A DNA stretch of 64,000 nt, from assembly GCF_904848665.1 (NCBI RefSeq), contig NZ_CAJHCQ010000008.1, forward strand, positions 265,405 to 329,404, given 5' to 3'. The stretch comes from Paraburkholderia hiiakae (GTDB lineage Bacteria; Pseudomonadota; Gammaproteobacteria; Burkholderiales; Burkholderiaceae). This document shows positions 16,823-26,187 of the stretch, one piece after another. Within the stretch, counting starts at the first letter, position 1; every line of letters begins with the position of its first letter. Below the pieces are notes generated by a model. That model made no database searches and was not told the DNA's origin. It saw nothing but the letters and a program-made list of their open reading frames with translations. The position numbers and the translations under genes are program-made.

Positions 16823-17677
16823 TCAGCTGAAGTCGTTCTCGAGGAACGGCGTGCGCTTGACCGCCTGGTCGAGCGTCACGAGGGTTTCGAGCAGGTCGGC
16901 CATGCGGTTCAGCGGCACGGCGTTCGGACCGTCGGACTTCGCTTCGGCGGGGTTCGGATGGGTCTCCATGAAGAGCCCCGCTACGCCCGTGGCCACGGCC
17001 GCGCGCGCGAGCACCGGCACGAATTCGCGCTGACCGCCCGAGCTCGTGCCCTGTCCGCCCGGCAACTGCACCGAGTGGGTCACATCCATCACGACTGGCG
17101 CACCGGTCTCGCGCATGATCGCGAGCGAGCGCATGTCCGAGACGAGGTTGTTGTAACCGAACGAAACACCGCGCTCGCAGGCGAAGAAGCGGTCTTCGGA
17201 AAGACCCGCCTCACGCGCGGCTTCGCGTGCCTTGTCGATCACATTCTTCATGTCGTGCGGCGCGAGGAACTGGCCTTTCTTGATATTGACAGGCTTGCCC
17301 GAGCGCGCGCATGCGTGGATGAAGTCGGTCTGGCGGCACAGGAACGCGGGCGTTTGCAGCACGTCCACGACCGACGCCACGGGCCCGATCTCCTCTTCCG
17401 AGTGCACGTCGGTCAGCACGGGCAGACCGAGCTGGCGCTTCACTTCGGAGAGGATGCGCAGGCCCTCGTCCATCCCGAGGCCGCGAAACGACTTGCCGCT
17501 CGAACGATTGGCCTTGTCGTAAGACGACTTGTAGATGAACGGAATGCCGAGCTTAGACGTGATTTCCTTCAGGCGGCCCGCCGTGTCGATCGTCATCTGT
17601 TCAGATTCGACGACACAGGTGCCTGCGATCAGGAAGAACGGCTTGTCGAGACCAACCTCGAAACCGCACAGATTCAT
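16823..17677 (-). CDS. kdsA: 3-deoxy-8-phosphooctulonate synthase
   Basis: KdsA condenses arabinose 5-phosphate with phosphoenolpyruvate to make KDO-8-phosphate for the lipopolysaccharide inner core. The 284-residue protein shows family motifs including FLIAGTCVVESE, YKSSYDKANRSS, LTDVHS and MDVTHSVQ. The motif NNLV in the second half and a Cys near position 22 are compatible with either metal class. The ATG overlaps the pyrG stop by 4 bp (ATGA), showing translational coupling; pyrG-kdsA-eno order is conserved in Burkholderia. Confidence 0.97.
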   Translation of the reverse strand: MNLCGFEVGLDKPFFLIAGTCVVESEQMTIDTAGRLKEITSKLGIPFIYKSSYDKANRSSGKSFRGLGMDEGLRILSEVKRQLGLPVLTDVHSEEEIGPVASVVDVLQTPAFLCRQTDFIHACARSGKPVNIKKGQFLAPHDMKNVIDKAREAAREAGLSEDRFFACERGVSFGYNNLVSDMRSLAIMRETGAPVVMDVTHSVQLPGGQGTSSGGQREFVPVLARAAVATGVAGLFMETHPNPAEAKSDGPNAVPLNRMADLLETLVTLDQAVKRTPFLENDFS

Positions 17678-19335
17678 GCTTTCTCCTCGGCGCGCGCCTC
17701 ATGGTGCGCGACTGCCGCTTCGACATACGCCTTGAAGAGCGGATGGCCGTCACGCGGCGTGGACGTGAATTCCGGGTGGAACTGAACGCCGACGAACCAC
17801 GGGTGCATGTCGCGCGGCAGTTCCATCATTTCCGGCAGATCTTCGCTGGGAGTACGGGCGCTGATGATAAGGCCGCTGGCCTCGAGCTTGGGCACGTAGC
17901 CGTTATTGACTTCATAACGGTGACGGTGACGCTCGTTCACGTCCTTGCCATAGATTTCGGATGCGAGCGTGCCGGGCTTGATCGGGCAACGCTGCGAACC
18001 GAGGCGCATGGTGCCGCCGAGGTCCGAATCTTCGGTGCGCTTTTCGACCTTGCCTTCGCGGTCGGCCCATTCGGTGATGAGCGCAACGACGCGGTCCGGC
18101 GTATCCGGATCGAATTCCGTGCTGTTCGCGTGCTTCAGACCCACCACGTCGCGTGCGAATTCGATCACGGCGAGCTGCATGCCGAGGCAGATGCCGAGGT
18201 ACGGCACCTTCGCTTCGCGAGCGTATTGAATGGCCTTGATCTTGCCTTCGGTACCGCGACGGCCGAAGCCGCCCGGCACGAGGATCGCGTCGAGATGCTT
18301 GAGGCTCTCGACACCCTCTTCGTCGATCTGCTCGGAGTCGATGTACTCGATGTTCACCTTCGCCGACGTCTTGATCGACGCATGACGCAGCGCCTCGATG
18401 AGCGACTTGTACGACTCGGTCAGGTCGACGTACTTGCCGACCATGCCGATCGTGACTTCGTGCTTCGGATGCTCGAGCTTTTCGACCATTTCCGACCAGA
18501 TCGACAGATCGGCGGGCTTGGCGGAGAGCTTCAGTTCGTCGCAGACGATCGAGTCGAGACCCTGATCGTGCAGCATCTGCGGAATCTTGTAGATGCTGTC
18601 CGCGTCCCACACCGAAATCACGGCGTCTTCGGGCACGTTCGAGAACATCGAGATCTTCGAGCGCTCGTCGTCGGGAATGCGACGGTCGGCACGGCACAGG
18701 AGCACGTTCGGATAGATACCGATTTCACGCAGCTTCTGCACGCTATGCTGCGTGGGCTTGGTCTTCAGTTCGCCCGCCGTGGCGATGAACGGCACCAGCG
18801 TGAGATGCACGAAGCATGCGCTGTTGCGGCCAAGGCGCAGGCTCATCTGACGCGCGGCCTCGAGGAACGGCAGCGATTCGATGTCGCCTACTGTGCCGCC
18901 TACTTCAACGATCGCGACATCCGGCTCGCCGCACGTCGCCGATGCGGCGCCGCGTTCGATGAATGCCTGGATTTCGTTCGTGATGTGCGGAATGACCTGC
19001 ACGGTCTTGCCCAGATAGTCGCCGCGGCGTTCCTTGCGGATCACCGATTCGTAGATCTGGCCCGTGGTGAAGTTGTTGGCCTTGCGCATCTTCGTGGAGA
19101 TGAAGCGCTCATAGTGGCCGAGGTCGAGGTCGGTTTCCGCTCCGTCTTCCGTCACGAACACTTCGCCGTGTTGAAACGGGCTCATCGTGCCGGGGTCGAC
19201 GTTGATGTAGGGATCGAGCTTGAGGAGGGTGACTTTCAGACCGCGCGATTCGAGGATCGCGGCGAGGGAGGCGGCGGCAATACCCTTGCCAAGGGAGGAA
19301 ACTACGCCGCCGGTGACGAAAACATATTTGGTCAT
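17674..19335 (-). CDS. pyrG: CTP synthase (glutamine-hydrolysing)
   Basis: PyrG aminates UTP to CTP using ATP and glutamine. The 553-residue protein has the synthetase domain at the N-terminus (KYVFVTGGVVSSLGKG, the ATP loop) and a class I glutamine amidotransferase domain at the C-terminus with the nucleophile in GICLGMQ and the triad HPEF. I start at 19335 (MTKYVF), the family N-terminus; the frame extends 14 codons further without homology. Its stop overlaps the kdsA start. Confidence 0.98.
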   Translation of the reverse strand: MTKYVFVTGGVVSSLGKGIAAASLAAILESRGLKVTLLKLDPYINVDPGTMSPFQHGEVFVTEDGAETDLDLGHYERFISTKMRKANNFTTGQIYESVIRKERRGDYLGKTVQVIPHITNEIQAFIERGAASATCGEPDVAIVEVGGTVGDIESLPFLEAARQMSLRLGRNSACFVHLTLVPFIATAGELKTKPTQHSVQKLREIGIYPNVLLCRADRRIPDDERSKISMFSNVPEDAVISVWDADSIYKIPQMLHDQGLDSIVCDELKLSAKPADLSIWSEMVEKLEHPKHEVTIGMVGKYVDLTESYKSLIEALRHASIKTSAKVNIEYIDSEQIDEEGVESLKHLDAILVPGGFGRRGTEGKIKAIQYAREAKVPYLGICLGMQLAVIEFARDVVGLKHANSTEFDPDTPDRVVALITEWADREGKVEKRTEDSDLGGTMRLGSQRCPIKPGTLASEIYGKDVNERHRHRYEVNNGYVPKLEASGLIISARTPSEDLPEMMELPRDMHPWFVGVQFHPEFTSTPRDGHPLFKAYVEAAVAHHEARAEEKA

Positions 19336-19474
19336 CGCTGGATGCTCGCGGGAAAAACGGATTATACCTGAAAGCAAGGGCTAACCCTGAATTTTGAGCG
19401 AGCAGAAACGATGCGCGACGCGTCGGCTTGCGCTCTGCCCTGCCCCGCAAGCAACAGCGCCGGCAAGCGTGCGC

Positions 19475-20278
19475 TCAGGCTCCGTTTTCCATGGCGTAAA
19501 GCATGCGCTGCACCGCGCGCGCGGTCTCGATCGGACGCTCCATGGGATACAGATGACTGCCCTCGATCCATTCGAACCGCTCGCCCGCAATGCGCCGTGT
19601 TGCCGCAAGCCCGACCTGGCGGACTTCACGCGACTGCGTGCCCGCGACGAAGCTCACCGGCACGGGCGACCCGTGCACGAGCCTCGCGCCGAGCGTGTGC
19701 GGCAGCGTACGATAGATCATGTATTCGGTTTGGCGGTCGAAGGCGAGCATGCGACCACCGTCCACCGAGGTCTGAGGAATGCCGAAGTCGACATAGTCGG
19801 ACAGCACACGCTCGTCCCAGCGCGCGAACGCCGCCTTCGAATGAAAATGTCGCCAGGCCTCGTCGCGGCTCGCCCAGTTCGTGCGGCGCGTGCGCGTGGC
19901 GGCGGCCGGTGAAAGACGTTCGTCGAGGCCAGTCCACTGCGAAACCCGCAGCATGCTGCTGCGCCAGCCCGCGATCACCGGCGAATCGAGCATCACGACG
20001 CCTTTGACCCACTGCGGCTTTTTCAGCGCGGCCATCAGCGAGAGATAGCCGCCGAGCGAATGGCCTACGAGCCATACGGGCTCCTCGTAGGTGCGACCAA
20101 TGTCGTCGAGCAGTTGTTCGACGAGATGCGGCCAGTCACGCGTGACGGGAAAGCGCGCATCGTGCCCGATGCGCTCGATGTAGCGCAGTTCGTAGTTGTC
20201 GCCGAGTTCGGCGAAGAACGTGCGATACGTCGAGGCCGGAAAGCCGTTCGCGTGCGAGAAATGGATGACGTTTTTCAA
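19475..20278 (-). CDS. Alpha/beta hydrolase
   Basis: A 267-residue alpha/beta-hydrolase-fold protein begins directly with the fold (VIHFSHANGFPASTY). The nucleophile elbow VGHSLGGY places Ser74, and the likely catalytic histidine is in EGSHLYPMERP near residue 244. Substrate is unknown. It lies 75 bp after comEC and 139 bp before pyrG on the same strand. Confidence 0.85.
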   Translation of the reverse strand: MKNVIHFSHANGFPASTYRTFFAELGDNYELRYIERIGHDARFPVTRDWPHLVEQLLDDIGRTYEEPVWLVGHSLGGYLSLMAALKKPQWVKGVVMLDSPVIAGWRSSMLRVSQWTGLDERLSPAAATRTRRTNWASRDEAWRHFHSKAAFARWDERVLSDYVDFGIPQTSVDGGRMLAFDRQTEYMIYRTLPHTLGARLVHGSPVPVSFVAGTQSREVRQVGLAATRRIAGERFEWIEGSHLYPMERPIETARAVQRMLYAMENGA

Positions 20279-20353
20279 GGGCGGCTTGTCTCTCTATTTT
20301 GTTGATCTCTTTCGTCGTTCACGCTTGCGTCCATACTTCTGTCGCCCGGCGCG

Positions 20354-22987
20354 TCAGTCCTGCGTTGGCGGGTCCATCCAGTAGCGCCGCTGTGTATCGC
20401 GAAAGCGCTCGACGGTGAGTGCGCCAGGTTTTGCCTCGACGCGCGCGGCGCCGTCCGCGTCGCTACGCGCGAGCACGATGTGGCGCGCCGCGTAGCGCGC
20501 GTAGACGCCCGGATACGGGTGATGAAAGCGGTTCAGATAGCCTACCTGAAATATCGCGACGAGCGGCCAGACAGAATCGAGGAACGGTTCAGTCGACGAG
20601 GTTCGGCTGCCGTGGTGCGGCACAACGAGCACCTGTGCGCGCAAGCGCACGGGGTCGCGCGCGACGAGCGTGCGCTCGACGCCCGCTTCGATGTCGGCGG
20701 CGATCAGCGCGGAAACCGGGCCCGCTTGTGTTTCGCGCGCGGCGCTCACCGCCGTTGTCACCCGGAGGACGCAGCAATGCGCGTTGGGTTTGCCCGCCAG
20801 CGGCCCGGGGTCGGGCCACAGCACCTCGAAGTCGACGCCGTCCCACCGCCAGCGCTGGCCGGCGGCGCACTGCACGGTCTGCGCGCCCTTTGCGCGCGCG
20901 CTCGCCCACAGCGGATGCGCGGGCAGGATGCCAGCCACGAATTCCCTCACCTCAACGGCATCGAGCACGGCTTGCGCGCCGCCAGAATGATCGGAATCGT
21001 CGTGGCTGATCATCAGCGCGTCGAGGCGCCCTATGCCGTGCGCCTGCAGATACGGCACGACGATCCGCTCGCCCGCCTGCGTCGATTCGGGCCCGGGGCC
21101 TGCGTCGAAAAGCAGGCGGTGACGGGCGGTTTCGATCAGCACCGACGTGCCCTGCCCGATGTCGAGCGCCGTGAGCCGGAAAGCGCCCGGCGGCGGCCCC
21201 GTGGGCGCGGGCACCAGCAGCGGCAGCCACGTGAACGGCGCGAGCCAGCGCAGCGGCCAGCCGCGTGGCGCAAGACACCAGGCGACGCCCACGGCCGCGC
21301 AAGCGAGCGGCCACCCGCCGGGTTGCGGCAATCGTAGAACCGCCCACGGCAGGCCTTCGAGGGCGCCTAGCGCCTCGGCCAACCCGTCGAGGCAGGTATG
21401 CGCTGCACGCAGCGCGAACGCATCGATCGGCGCGGGTAGCGCCGCGCTCCCAATGACCAGTGGCGTGACGAGCATGCTCACCCAGGGAATCGCAAACGCG
21501 TTGGCGAACGGTCCGATTAGCGGTATTTGCGCGAACCAGCAGGCCGTGAGCGGCGCGAGCGCCAGCGTCACGGCCCATTGCACGCGAGCACTATCGCCGA
21601 GGCGCGAGGCAATGCGCCGCATTCCCTCACGCCAGCCGCCTGGCGGAAAAGCCATGGCGGCGAGACGCCGAAGCCAACCGTCGCGTGCAGTCGGCTCTGC
21701 GGTCGGCTCAGCTCGGTCGCGCATCGGATCGGCGTCGTCGGCAGACAAGGGCTGTGGCGCGTCCCTGTGCAAGCGCGGCACGCCGCTTGCCGCGAAGAGG
21801 ATCGCCCCGACCGCGCAAAACGAGAGCCAGAAGCCGGCGGCCGTCACAGCCCACGGATCGCGCAGCAGTACAAGCCCGAGCGCCCACGCCAGCACATGCG
21901 AGCGCGCGACCTCGCGCCCGGCGAATAGCGCGAGCGCCGCGACCGCCAGCATCCAGAGCGCGCGCTGCACCGGCACATTGAAGCCGGCGAGCGCGGCATA
22001 GATGCCCGCCGCGAGCAACGCGCCCGCAACGGCAACCTTCTGCGCGGGCACGAAGAGCGGCGCCTCGATACCGCGCCAGCGCGCGCGCCTCCACAATGCA
22101 CCCGCGCCCCATCCCGCGAGCCCCGCAACGAACGCGAGATGCAGCCCGGAAATCGCCACCAGATGGCTCGTGCCCGTATTGCGCATGAGACGCCAGTCCG
22201 CGTCGCTGACCGCGTCCTGCGCGCCGGTCGCAAGCGCGATGACGATGCCGCGATGCGGCGCATCGCCGAGCACCGCGTCGATGCGCGCACGCAGCGCAGC
22301 GCGCGCGAGCTCGATGCGCACGCCGATGCCCGAGGCGTCGACGTGCAGACGCACCGCATGCTCCAGATCGCTCACATAGCCGGTTGCGCGCACGCCGCGC
22401 GCGAGCAGCGCGGCTTCCATGTCGCGCAGACCGAAGTTGCCATTGCCGTGCGCTCGTTTTAGCCGCAAGGCAAGTCGCCAGCGCGCGCCGGGCACGAGCG
22501 GCGGCAGCGGCGCTTCGCGCGCTACCCAGGACAACTGGATCAATTGCGGCAGCCGTGTGGTGGCTTTGTGGGCTTCTTTGTTCGCCTCCCAGGATTCAAC
22601 GCGAAAGAGAAAGCTCGCACCGTTTGCGCCGTAAGAAGGCAAGCTGGCGATATAGCCGGTGACGTAGAGATCGCGCGTCTGCCAGGCAGCGGGAAGCACC
22701 TGTGCAAGCCGCAATTCGGCACGCCAGGCCGCGTAGCCAAAGCCCGCGCATCCCGCCGCAAGCCACACCGCCGCCCAGCCGCTCGCAGTGCGCCATCGTC
22801 GCTCGCCCAAAAAGCCAGACACTCGGGATTCATCCGCCGGCGCAGTGGCGCCGAGCGCCCACAGCGCCCACCCGGCCGCAAGCAAGATTGCCAGAACGAG
22901 CCCGACCCACGCGCCCCTCCCCGGTAACGCAACCTGCCGCTGCAAGGCAATCACGCCCAGCGCAAAACCGCACCATATCACCCGCAT
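20354..22987 (-). CDS. DNA internalisation competence protein ComEC/Rec2
   Basis: ComEC forms the inner-membrane channel that passes single-stranded DNA into the cytoplasm during natural transformation. The 877-residue protein has all three expected parts: an N-terminal soluble OB-like domain between early membrane helices, the central Competence domain (multiple helices; GTSHLVAISGLHLAF near residue 270), and a C-terminal metallo-beta-lactamase-like domain with SHDDSDHSGG and VVPHHGSRTSS. The start at 22987 (MRVIWCGF) is one of two options; a start at 23020 adds 11 residues. An intact gene suggests the strain could be competent, but expression is unknown. Confidence 0.93.
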   Translation of the reverse strand: MRVIWCGFALGVIALQRQVALPGRGAWVGLVLAILLAAGWALWALGATAPADESRVSGFLGERRWRTASGWAAVWLAAGCAGFGYAAWRAELRLAQVLPAAWQTRDLYVTGYIASLPSYGANGASFLFRVESWEANKEAHKATTRLPQLIQLSWVAREAPLPPLVPGARWRLALRLKRAHGNGNFGLRDMEAALLARGVRATGYVSDLEHAVRLHVDASGIGVRIELARAALRARIDAVLGDAPHRGIVIALATGAQDAVSDADWRLMRNTGTSHLVAISGLHLAFVAGLAGWGAGALWRRARWRGIEAPLFVPAQKVAVAGALLAAGIYAALAGFNVPVQRALWMLAVAALALFAGREVARSHVLAWALGLVLLRDPWAVTAAGFWLSFCAVGAILFAASGVPRLHRDAPQPLSADDADPMRDRAEPTAEPTARDGWLRRLAAMAFPPGGWREGMRRIASRLGDSARVQWAVTLALAPLTACWFAQIPLIGPFANAFAIPWVSMLVTPLVIGSAALPAPIDAFALRAAHTCLDGLAEALGALEGLPWAVLRLPQPGGWPLACAAVGVAWCLAPRGWPLRWLAPFTWLPLLVPAPTGPPPGAFRLTALDIGQGTSVLIETARHRLLFDAGPGPESTQAGERIVVPYLQAHGIGRLDALMISHDDSDHSGGAQAVLDAVEVREFVAGILPAHPLWASARAKGAQTVQCAAGQRWRWDGVDFEVLWPDPGPLAGKPNAHCCVLRVTTAVSAARETQAGPVSALIAADIEAGVERTLVARDPVRLRAQVLVVPHHGSRTSSTEPFLDSVWPLVAIFQVGYLNRFHHPYPGVYARYAARHIVLARSDADGAARVEAKPGALTVERFRDTQRRYWMDPPTQD

Positions 22988-23077
22988 CCTGCCTCCTCGC
23001 AACGAGGGGGCCGAACGCACCGACCGCGGCGATCGCGCCGCGGTGAACGCGCGCCGCGCACGCCACTCTGGAAACGA

Positions 23078-23866
23078 TTATGCAGACGAAAGCGCGAGCC
23101 GCGGCAGCGCTGCCGCCGCGTTAGCCGTCGTGCCAAGTGCAAGTTCCTCGGGACTCAAGCCGCGCAAGCCGGCAAGCACGGTGCCAATGCGCGGCACCTG
23201 GTCGGGCGTGTTGCGCGCGCGATAAAGCCAGGCTGGTGAGATATCGGGCGCGTCGGTTTCCATGACGATTGCCTCGAGCGGCAACTGCTGCGCGAGCCTG
23301 CGAATCTGCAGCGCGCGCTCGAACGTCAAATTGCCGCCGAAACCGAGATGCATCCCTTGATCGATGAACGCGCGCGCCTGCTGAAAGCTGCCGTTGAACG
23401 CATGCGCGATCCCGCTTTTCACGCCGTTGCGGCGCAGCCCCTTGAGCACCTGATCCTGCGACTTACGCACATGGCAGATCGCCGGCAAGCCGAACTCGCG
23501 CGCAAGGCGCAGCTGGGCGTCGTAGAAGTGCTGCTGACGCGCCTCGTCGAGGCCCGGCACGAAGTAATCGAGCCCGATCTCGCCAATGCCGACGAAGCGC
23601 GGATCATCGAGACTCGCCTCGATCTCGCCGCGCAACGCTTCAAGGTCTTCGTCGCGCGCCTGCGGCGTATAAAGCGGATGAATGCCGAGCGCGTAGACCG
23701 CGCCCTGGGTGCGGTGCGCGAGCGTGCGCACGACTTCGAAGTTCTCGCGGGCGACTGCCGGGATCACGATGCGCGACACGCCCACCGCTTGCGCCGCCGA
23801 CGCGACCGCGTCGCGGTCGCCATCGAACTCGGCGGCATCGAGATGGCAGTGCGTGTCGATCCACAT
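23078..23866 (-). CDS. TatD-family metal-dependent hydrolase
   Basis: The 262-residue protein is a TIM-barrel metal hydrolase of the TatD/YcfH family, whose members are 3'-5' DNA/RNA exonucleases or deoxyribonucleases. The first metal motif DTHCHLD is at residues 4-10; others are GEIGLDY, CHVRKS (with the family histidine) and METDAPDISP. It begins 20 bp after the lolD stop and the start MWIDTHCHLD at 23866 is the conserved N-terminus. Confidence 0.92.
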   Translation of the reverse strand: MWIDTHCHLDAAEFDGDRDAVASAAQAVGVSRIVIPAVARENFEVVRTLAHRTQGAVYALGIHPLYTPQARDEDLEALRGEIEASLDDPRFVGIGEIGLDYFVPGLDEARQQHFYDAQLRLAREFGLPAICHVRKSQDQVLKGLRRNGVKSGIAHAFNGSFQQARAFIDQGMHLGFGGNLTFERALQIRRLAQQLPLEAIVMETDAPDISPAWLYRARNTPDQVPRIGTVLAGLRGLSPEELALGTTANAAAALPRLALSSA

Positions 23867-23886
23867 GGCGCTCGCTCGCTGGAAGC

Positions 23887-24618
23887 TCAGACCGGCACGA
23901 CCGGCTCTTCGCGCAGCATGCCGTCGCGCAAACGCACGATGCGGTCGCAGCGCGCCGCAAGCTCGGGATCGTGCGTGACGATCACGAAGCTCGTATCGAA
24001 CTGGTCGGAGAGTTCGAGCATCAGGTTGAAGACGGTATCCGCCGTCGCGCCGTCGAGGTTGCCTGTGGGCTCGTCGGCGAGCACGCATGCGGGCTTCGTG
24101 ACGAGCGCGCGCGCGATCGCCACGCGCTGGCGCTCACCGCCCGAAAGCTCGCCCGGCCGGTTGCGCGCGCGATGCGAGAGGCCCACGCGTTCCAGGATCT
24201 GCATCGCCTCGGCGCGCGCGGCTTCCTGCGTCATGCGGCGAATGCGCAGCGGCATCGCCACGTTGTCGAGCGCCGAAAACTCGGGCAGCAGATGGTGGAA
24301 CTGATAGACGAACCCGAGCGCGCGATTGCGCAGCTCGTTGCGCTCGCGCTCGGAAAGCTCGGTGAACGGCTTGCCGAGCACCGAGACCTTGCCCGCGCCC
24401 GGCTCATCGAGTCCGCCCAGCACGTGCAGCAGCGTGCTCTTGCCCGAGCCCGACGCGCCCACCACGGCGAGCTTTTCGCCGCGCCTCACCTTCAGATCGG
24501 TGTCGTGCAGCACCTGCACGGCGAGCGGCCCCTGGCCGAACACCTTCGACACGCCATGCGCTTCGAGCACGTACGGATAGTCGCCAGCCGCGGCGATAAG
24601 CGATTGACGGTCATTCAT
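23887..24618 (-). CDS. lolD: Lipoprotein-release ABC transporter ATP-binding protein LolD
   Basis: LolD powers extraction of outer-membrane lipoproteins from the inner membrane for transfer to LolA. The 243-residue ATPase has Walker A GASGSGKST, the ABC signature LSGGERQR and Walker B CVLADEPTGNLD. The start at 24618 overlaps the permease stop by 8 bp, indicating coupling; a longer frame to 24699 lies inside the permease gene. The YQFHHLLPEFSALDN segment is typical of LolD. Confidence 0.95.
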   Translation of the reverse strand: MNDRQSLIAAAGDYPYVLEAHGVSKVFGQGPLAVQVLHDTDLKVRRGEKLAVVGASGSGKSTLLHVLGGLDEPGAGKVSVLGKPFTELSERERNELRNRALGFVYQFHHLLPEFSALDNVAMPLRIRRMTQEAARAEAMQILERVGLSHRARNRPGELSGGERQRVAIARALVTKPACVLADEPTGNLDGATADTVFNLMLELSDQFDTSFVIVTHDPELAARCDRIVRLRDGMLREEPVVPV

Positions 24619-25864
24619 AGCGCAGCGCCTCCGCGGGACGAACCTTGGCCGCGCGCCAGCTCGGATAGAGCGTGGCGAGCGCGGACAACACGAACGCAAT
24701 CGCGCCGATGCGCATCACGTCGGAAGGCACGAGCTCCGAAGGCAGCTCGCTGATGAAATACACCGAAGGCGGCAGGAACTGGATGCCGAGCAGATGTTCG
24801 ATCGCCGGCACGCTCCATGGAATGCTCCATGCGATCAGACAACCGAGCGCAATGCCGATGCCGGTGCCCACGAAGCCGATCGTCACGCCCTGCACGACGA
24901 AGATCTTCATGATCGAGCCCGGCTGCGCGCCGAGCGTGCGCAGAATCGCGATATCGGCCTGCTTGTTGGTGACGGTCATGACCAGAGACGAAACGAGATT
25001 GAACGCCGCGACCGCGATGATGAGCGTGAGAATGATGAACATCATGCGTTTTTCGATCTGCACCGCCGAGAACCAGGTCTTGTTCTGCTGCGTCCAGTCG
25101 CGGATATAGAGGTCGCCCGAGAGCGTATGCACGAGCTGGCGCGCCACCGCCGGCGCGCGCTGCATGTCCTTCAGACGCAGGCGCACGCCGCTTGGCGCAC
25201 CGAGGCGATAGAGCACTTCCGCGTCGCGGATGTTGGTGAGCGCGAGCGTGCTGTCGTACTCGTAGTGACCCGACTCGAACACGCCCATCACCGTGAACTG
25301 CTTCAGGCGCGGCAGCATGCCGGCCGGCGTGATCGAGCCCTCGGGCGCGACGAGCGTGACCTTGTCGCCCACCGTCACGCCGAGGTTCACGGCGAGATCC
25401 GCGCCGAGCACGATTCCGAAGCTGCCGGGCGTGAGGTCGTTCAAGCTGCCCGCCTTCATCTCCTTGCCGATGTCCGAAACCTGCGGCTCTTCGGAAGGCT
25501 CGATGCCGCGCAGCGCGACGCCGTTCACGCTGTCACCGCGCGTGAGCAGCGCCTGAGCGTCCACGTAAGGCGCCGCGCCAATGACTTCGGGATTGGTCTT
25601 CGCTTCCTTCGCGGTGAGCTGCCAGTCGGGCATCGTGCCCGTGGGCGAAAAGATCTCGATGTGCGCGAGCACGGAGAGCATGCGGTCGCGGACGTCGCGC
25701 TGGAAACCGTTCATCACCGAGAGCACGACGATCAGCGCCGCGACGCCGAGCGCGATGCCCGACATCGAAATGAGCGCGATGAACGAGATGAACCCGTTAC
25801 CGGTCGTGCGTTTGCCGGCGCGGGTGTAGCGCCAGCCTATCTGCCATTCGTAGGGAAGTTTCAA
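24611..25864 (-). CDS. Lipoprotein-releasing ABC permease (LolC/LolE family)
   Basis: The 417-residue protein has one N-terminal transmembrane helix (about 25-50), a large periplasmic domain, and three C-terminal helices, the MacB/LolCE topology. It begins with the family sequence YEWQIGWRYTRAGKR. Only one permease gene accompanies lolD here, which fits the hybrid LolF arrangement found in many non-enteric bacteria, where a homodimer replaces the LolC/LolE heterodimer. A second permease elsewhere cannot be excluded. Confidence 0.93.
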   Translation of the reverse strand: MKLPYEWQIGWRYTRAGKRTTGNGFISFIALISMSGIALGVAALIVVLSVMNGFQRDVRDRMLSVLAHIEIFSPTGTMPDWQLTAKEAKTNPEVIGAAPYVDAQALLTRGDSVNGVALRGIEPSEEPQVSDIGKEMKAGSLNDLTPGSFGIVLGADLAVNLGVTVGDKVTLVAPEGSITPAGMLPRLKQFTVMGVFESGHYEYDSTLALTNIRDAEVLYRLGAPSGVRLRLKDMQRAPAVARQLVHTLSGDLYIRDWTQQNKTWFSAVQIEKRMMFIILTLIIAVAAFNLVSSLVMTVTNKQADIAILRTLGAQPGSIMKIFVVQGVTIGFVGTGIGIALGCLIAWSIPWSVPAIEHLLGIQFLPPSVYFISELPSELVPSDVMRIGAIAFVLSALATLYPSWRAAKVRPAEALRYE

Positions 25865-26187
25865 GCGAATCCTTTTTGCGTCTTCGTTGCGTTCCGGCGC
25901 CGTATTGACCCTGGGGCCAGTGCGCGGGACGCCCCGGAAATATCGTGCCGGGTCGGGCGGCGATCAACCGCGAAGTTTGCCACACTGGCGACCCTCCACG
26001 GACATTCGGCAGACTTTCGGCGGCGTTCCCACGAACTTTCGCGCGTGGGAAGTGCCCAGCCCGCAGGCCCGCCCTCTCCTTCGAGCCACATTTCGTCCAC
26101 AAGTGCCGTTGCACGAGCATAACGGGGCAATCCGGGGCCGTCGCGGCACGCCCGAGGGCCGCCCGGCGTGTACAGCGCCGAAGTACA
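25865..26187. other. Divergent intergenic region lolC-like / COG4255 gene
   Basis: About 320 bp between two divergent starts. A TACAAT hexamer at 26184-26189 overlaps the first possible ATG of the plus-strand gene. No convincing -35 box, hairpin or small gene was found. Confidence 0.4.
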
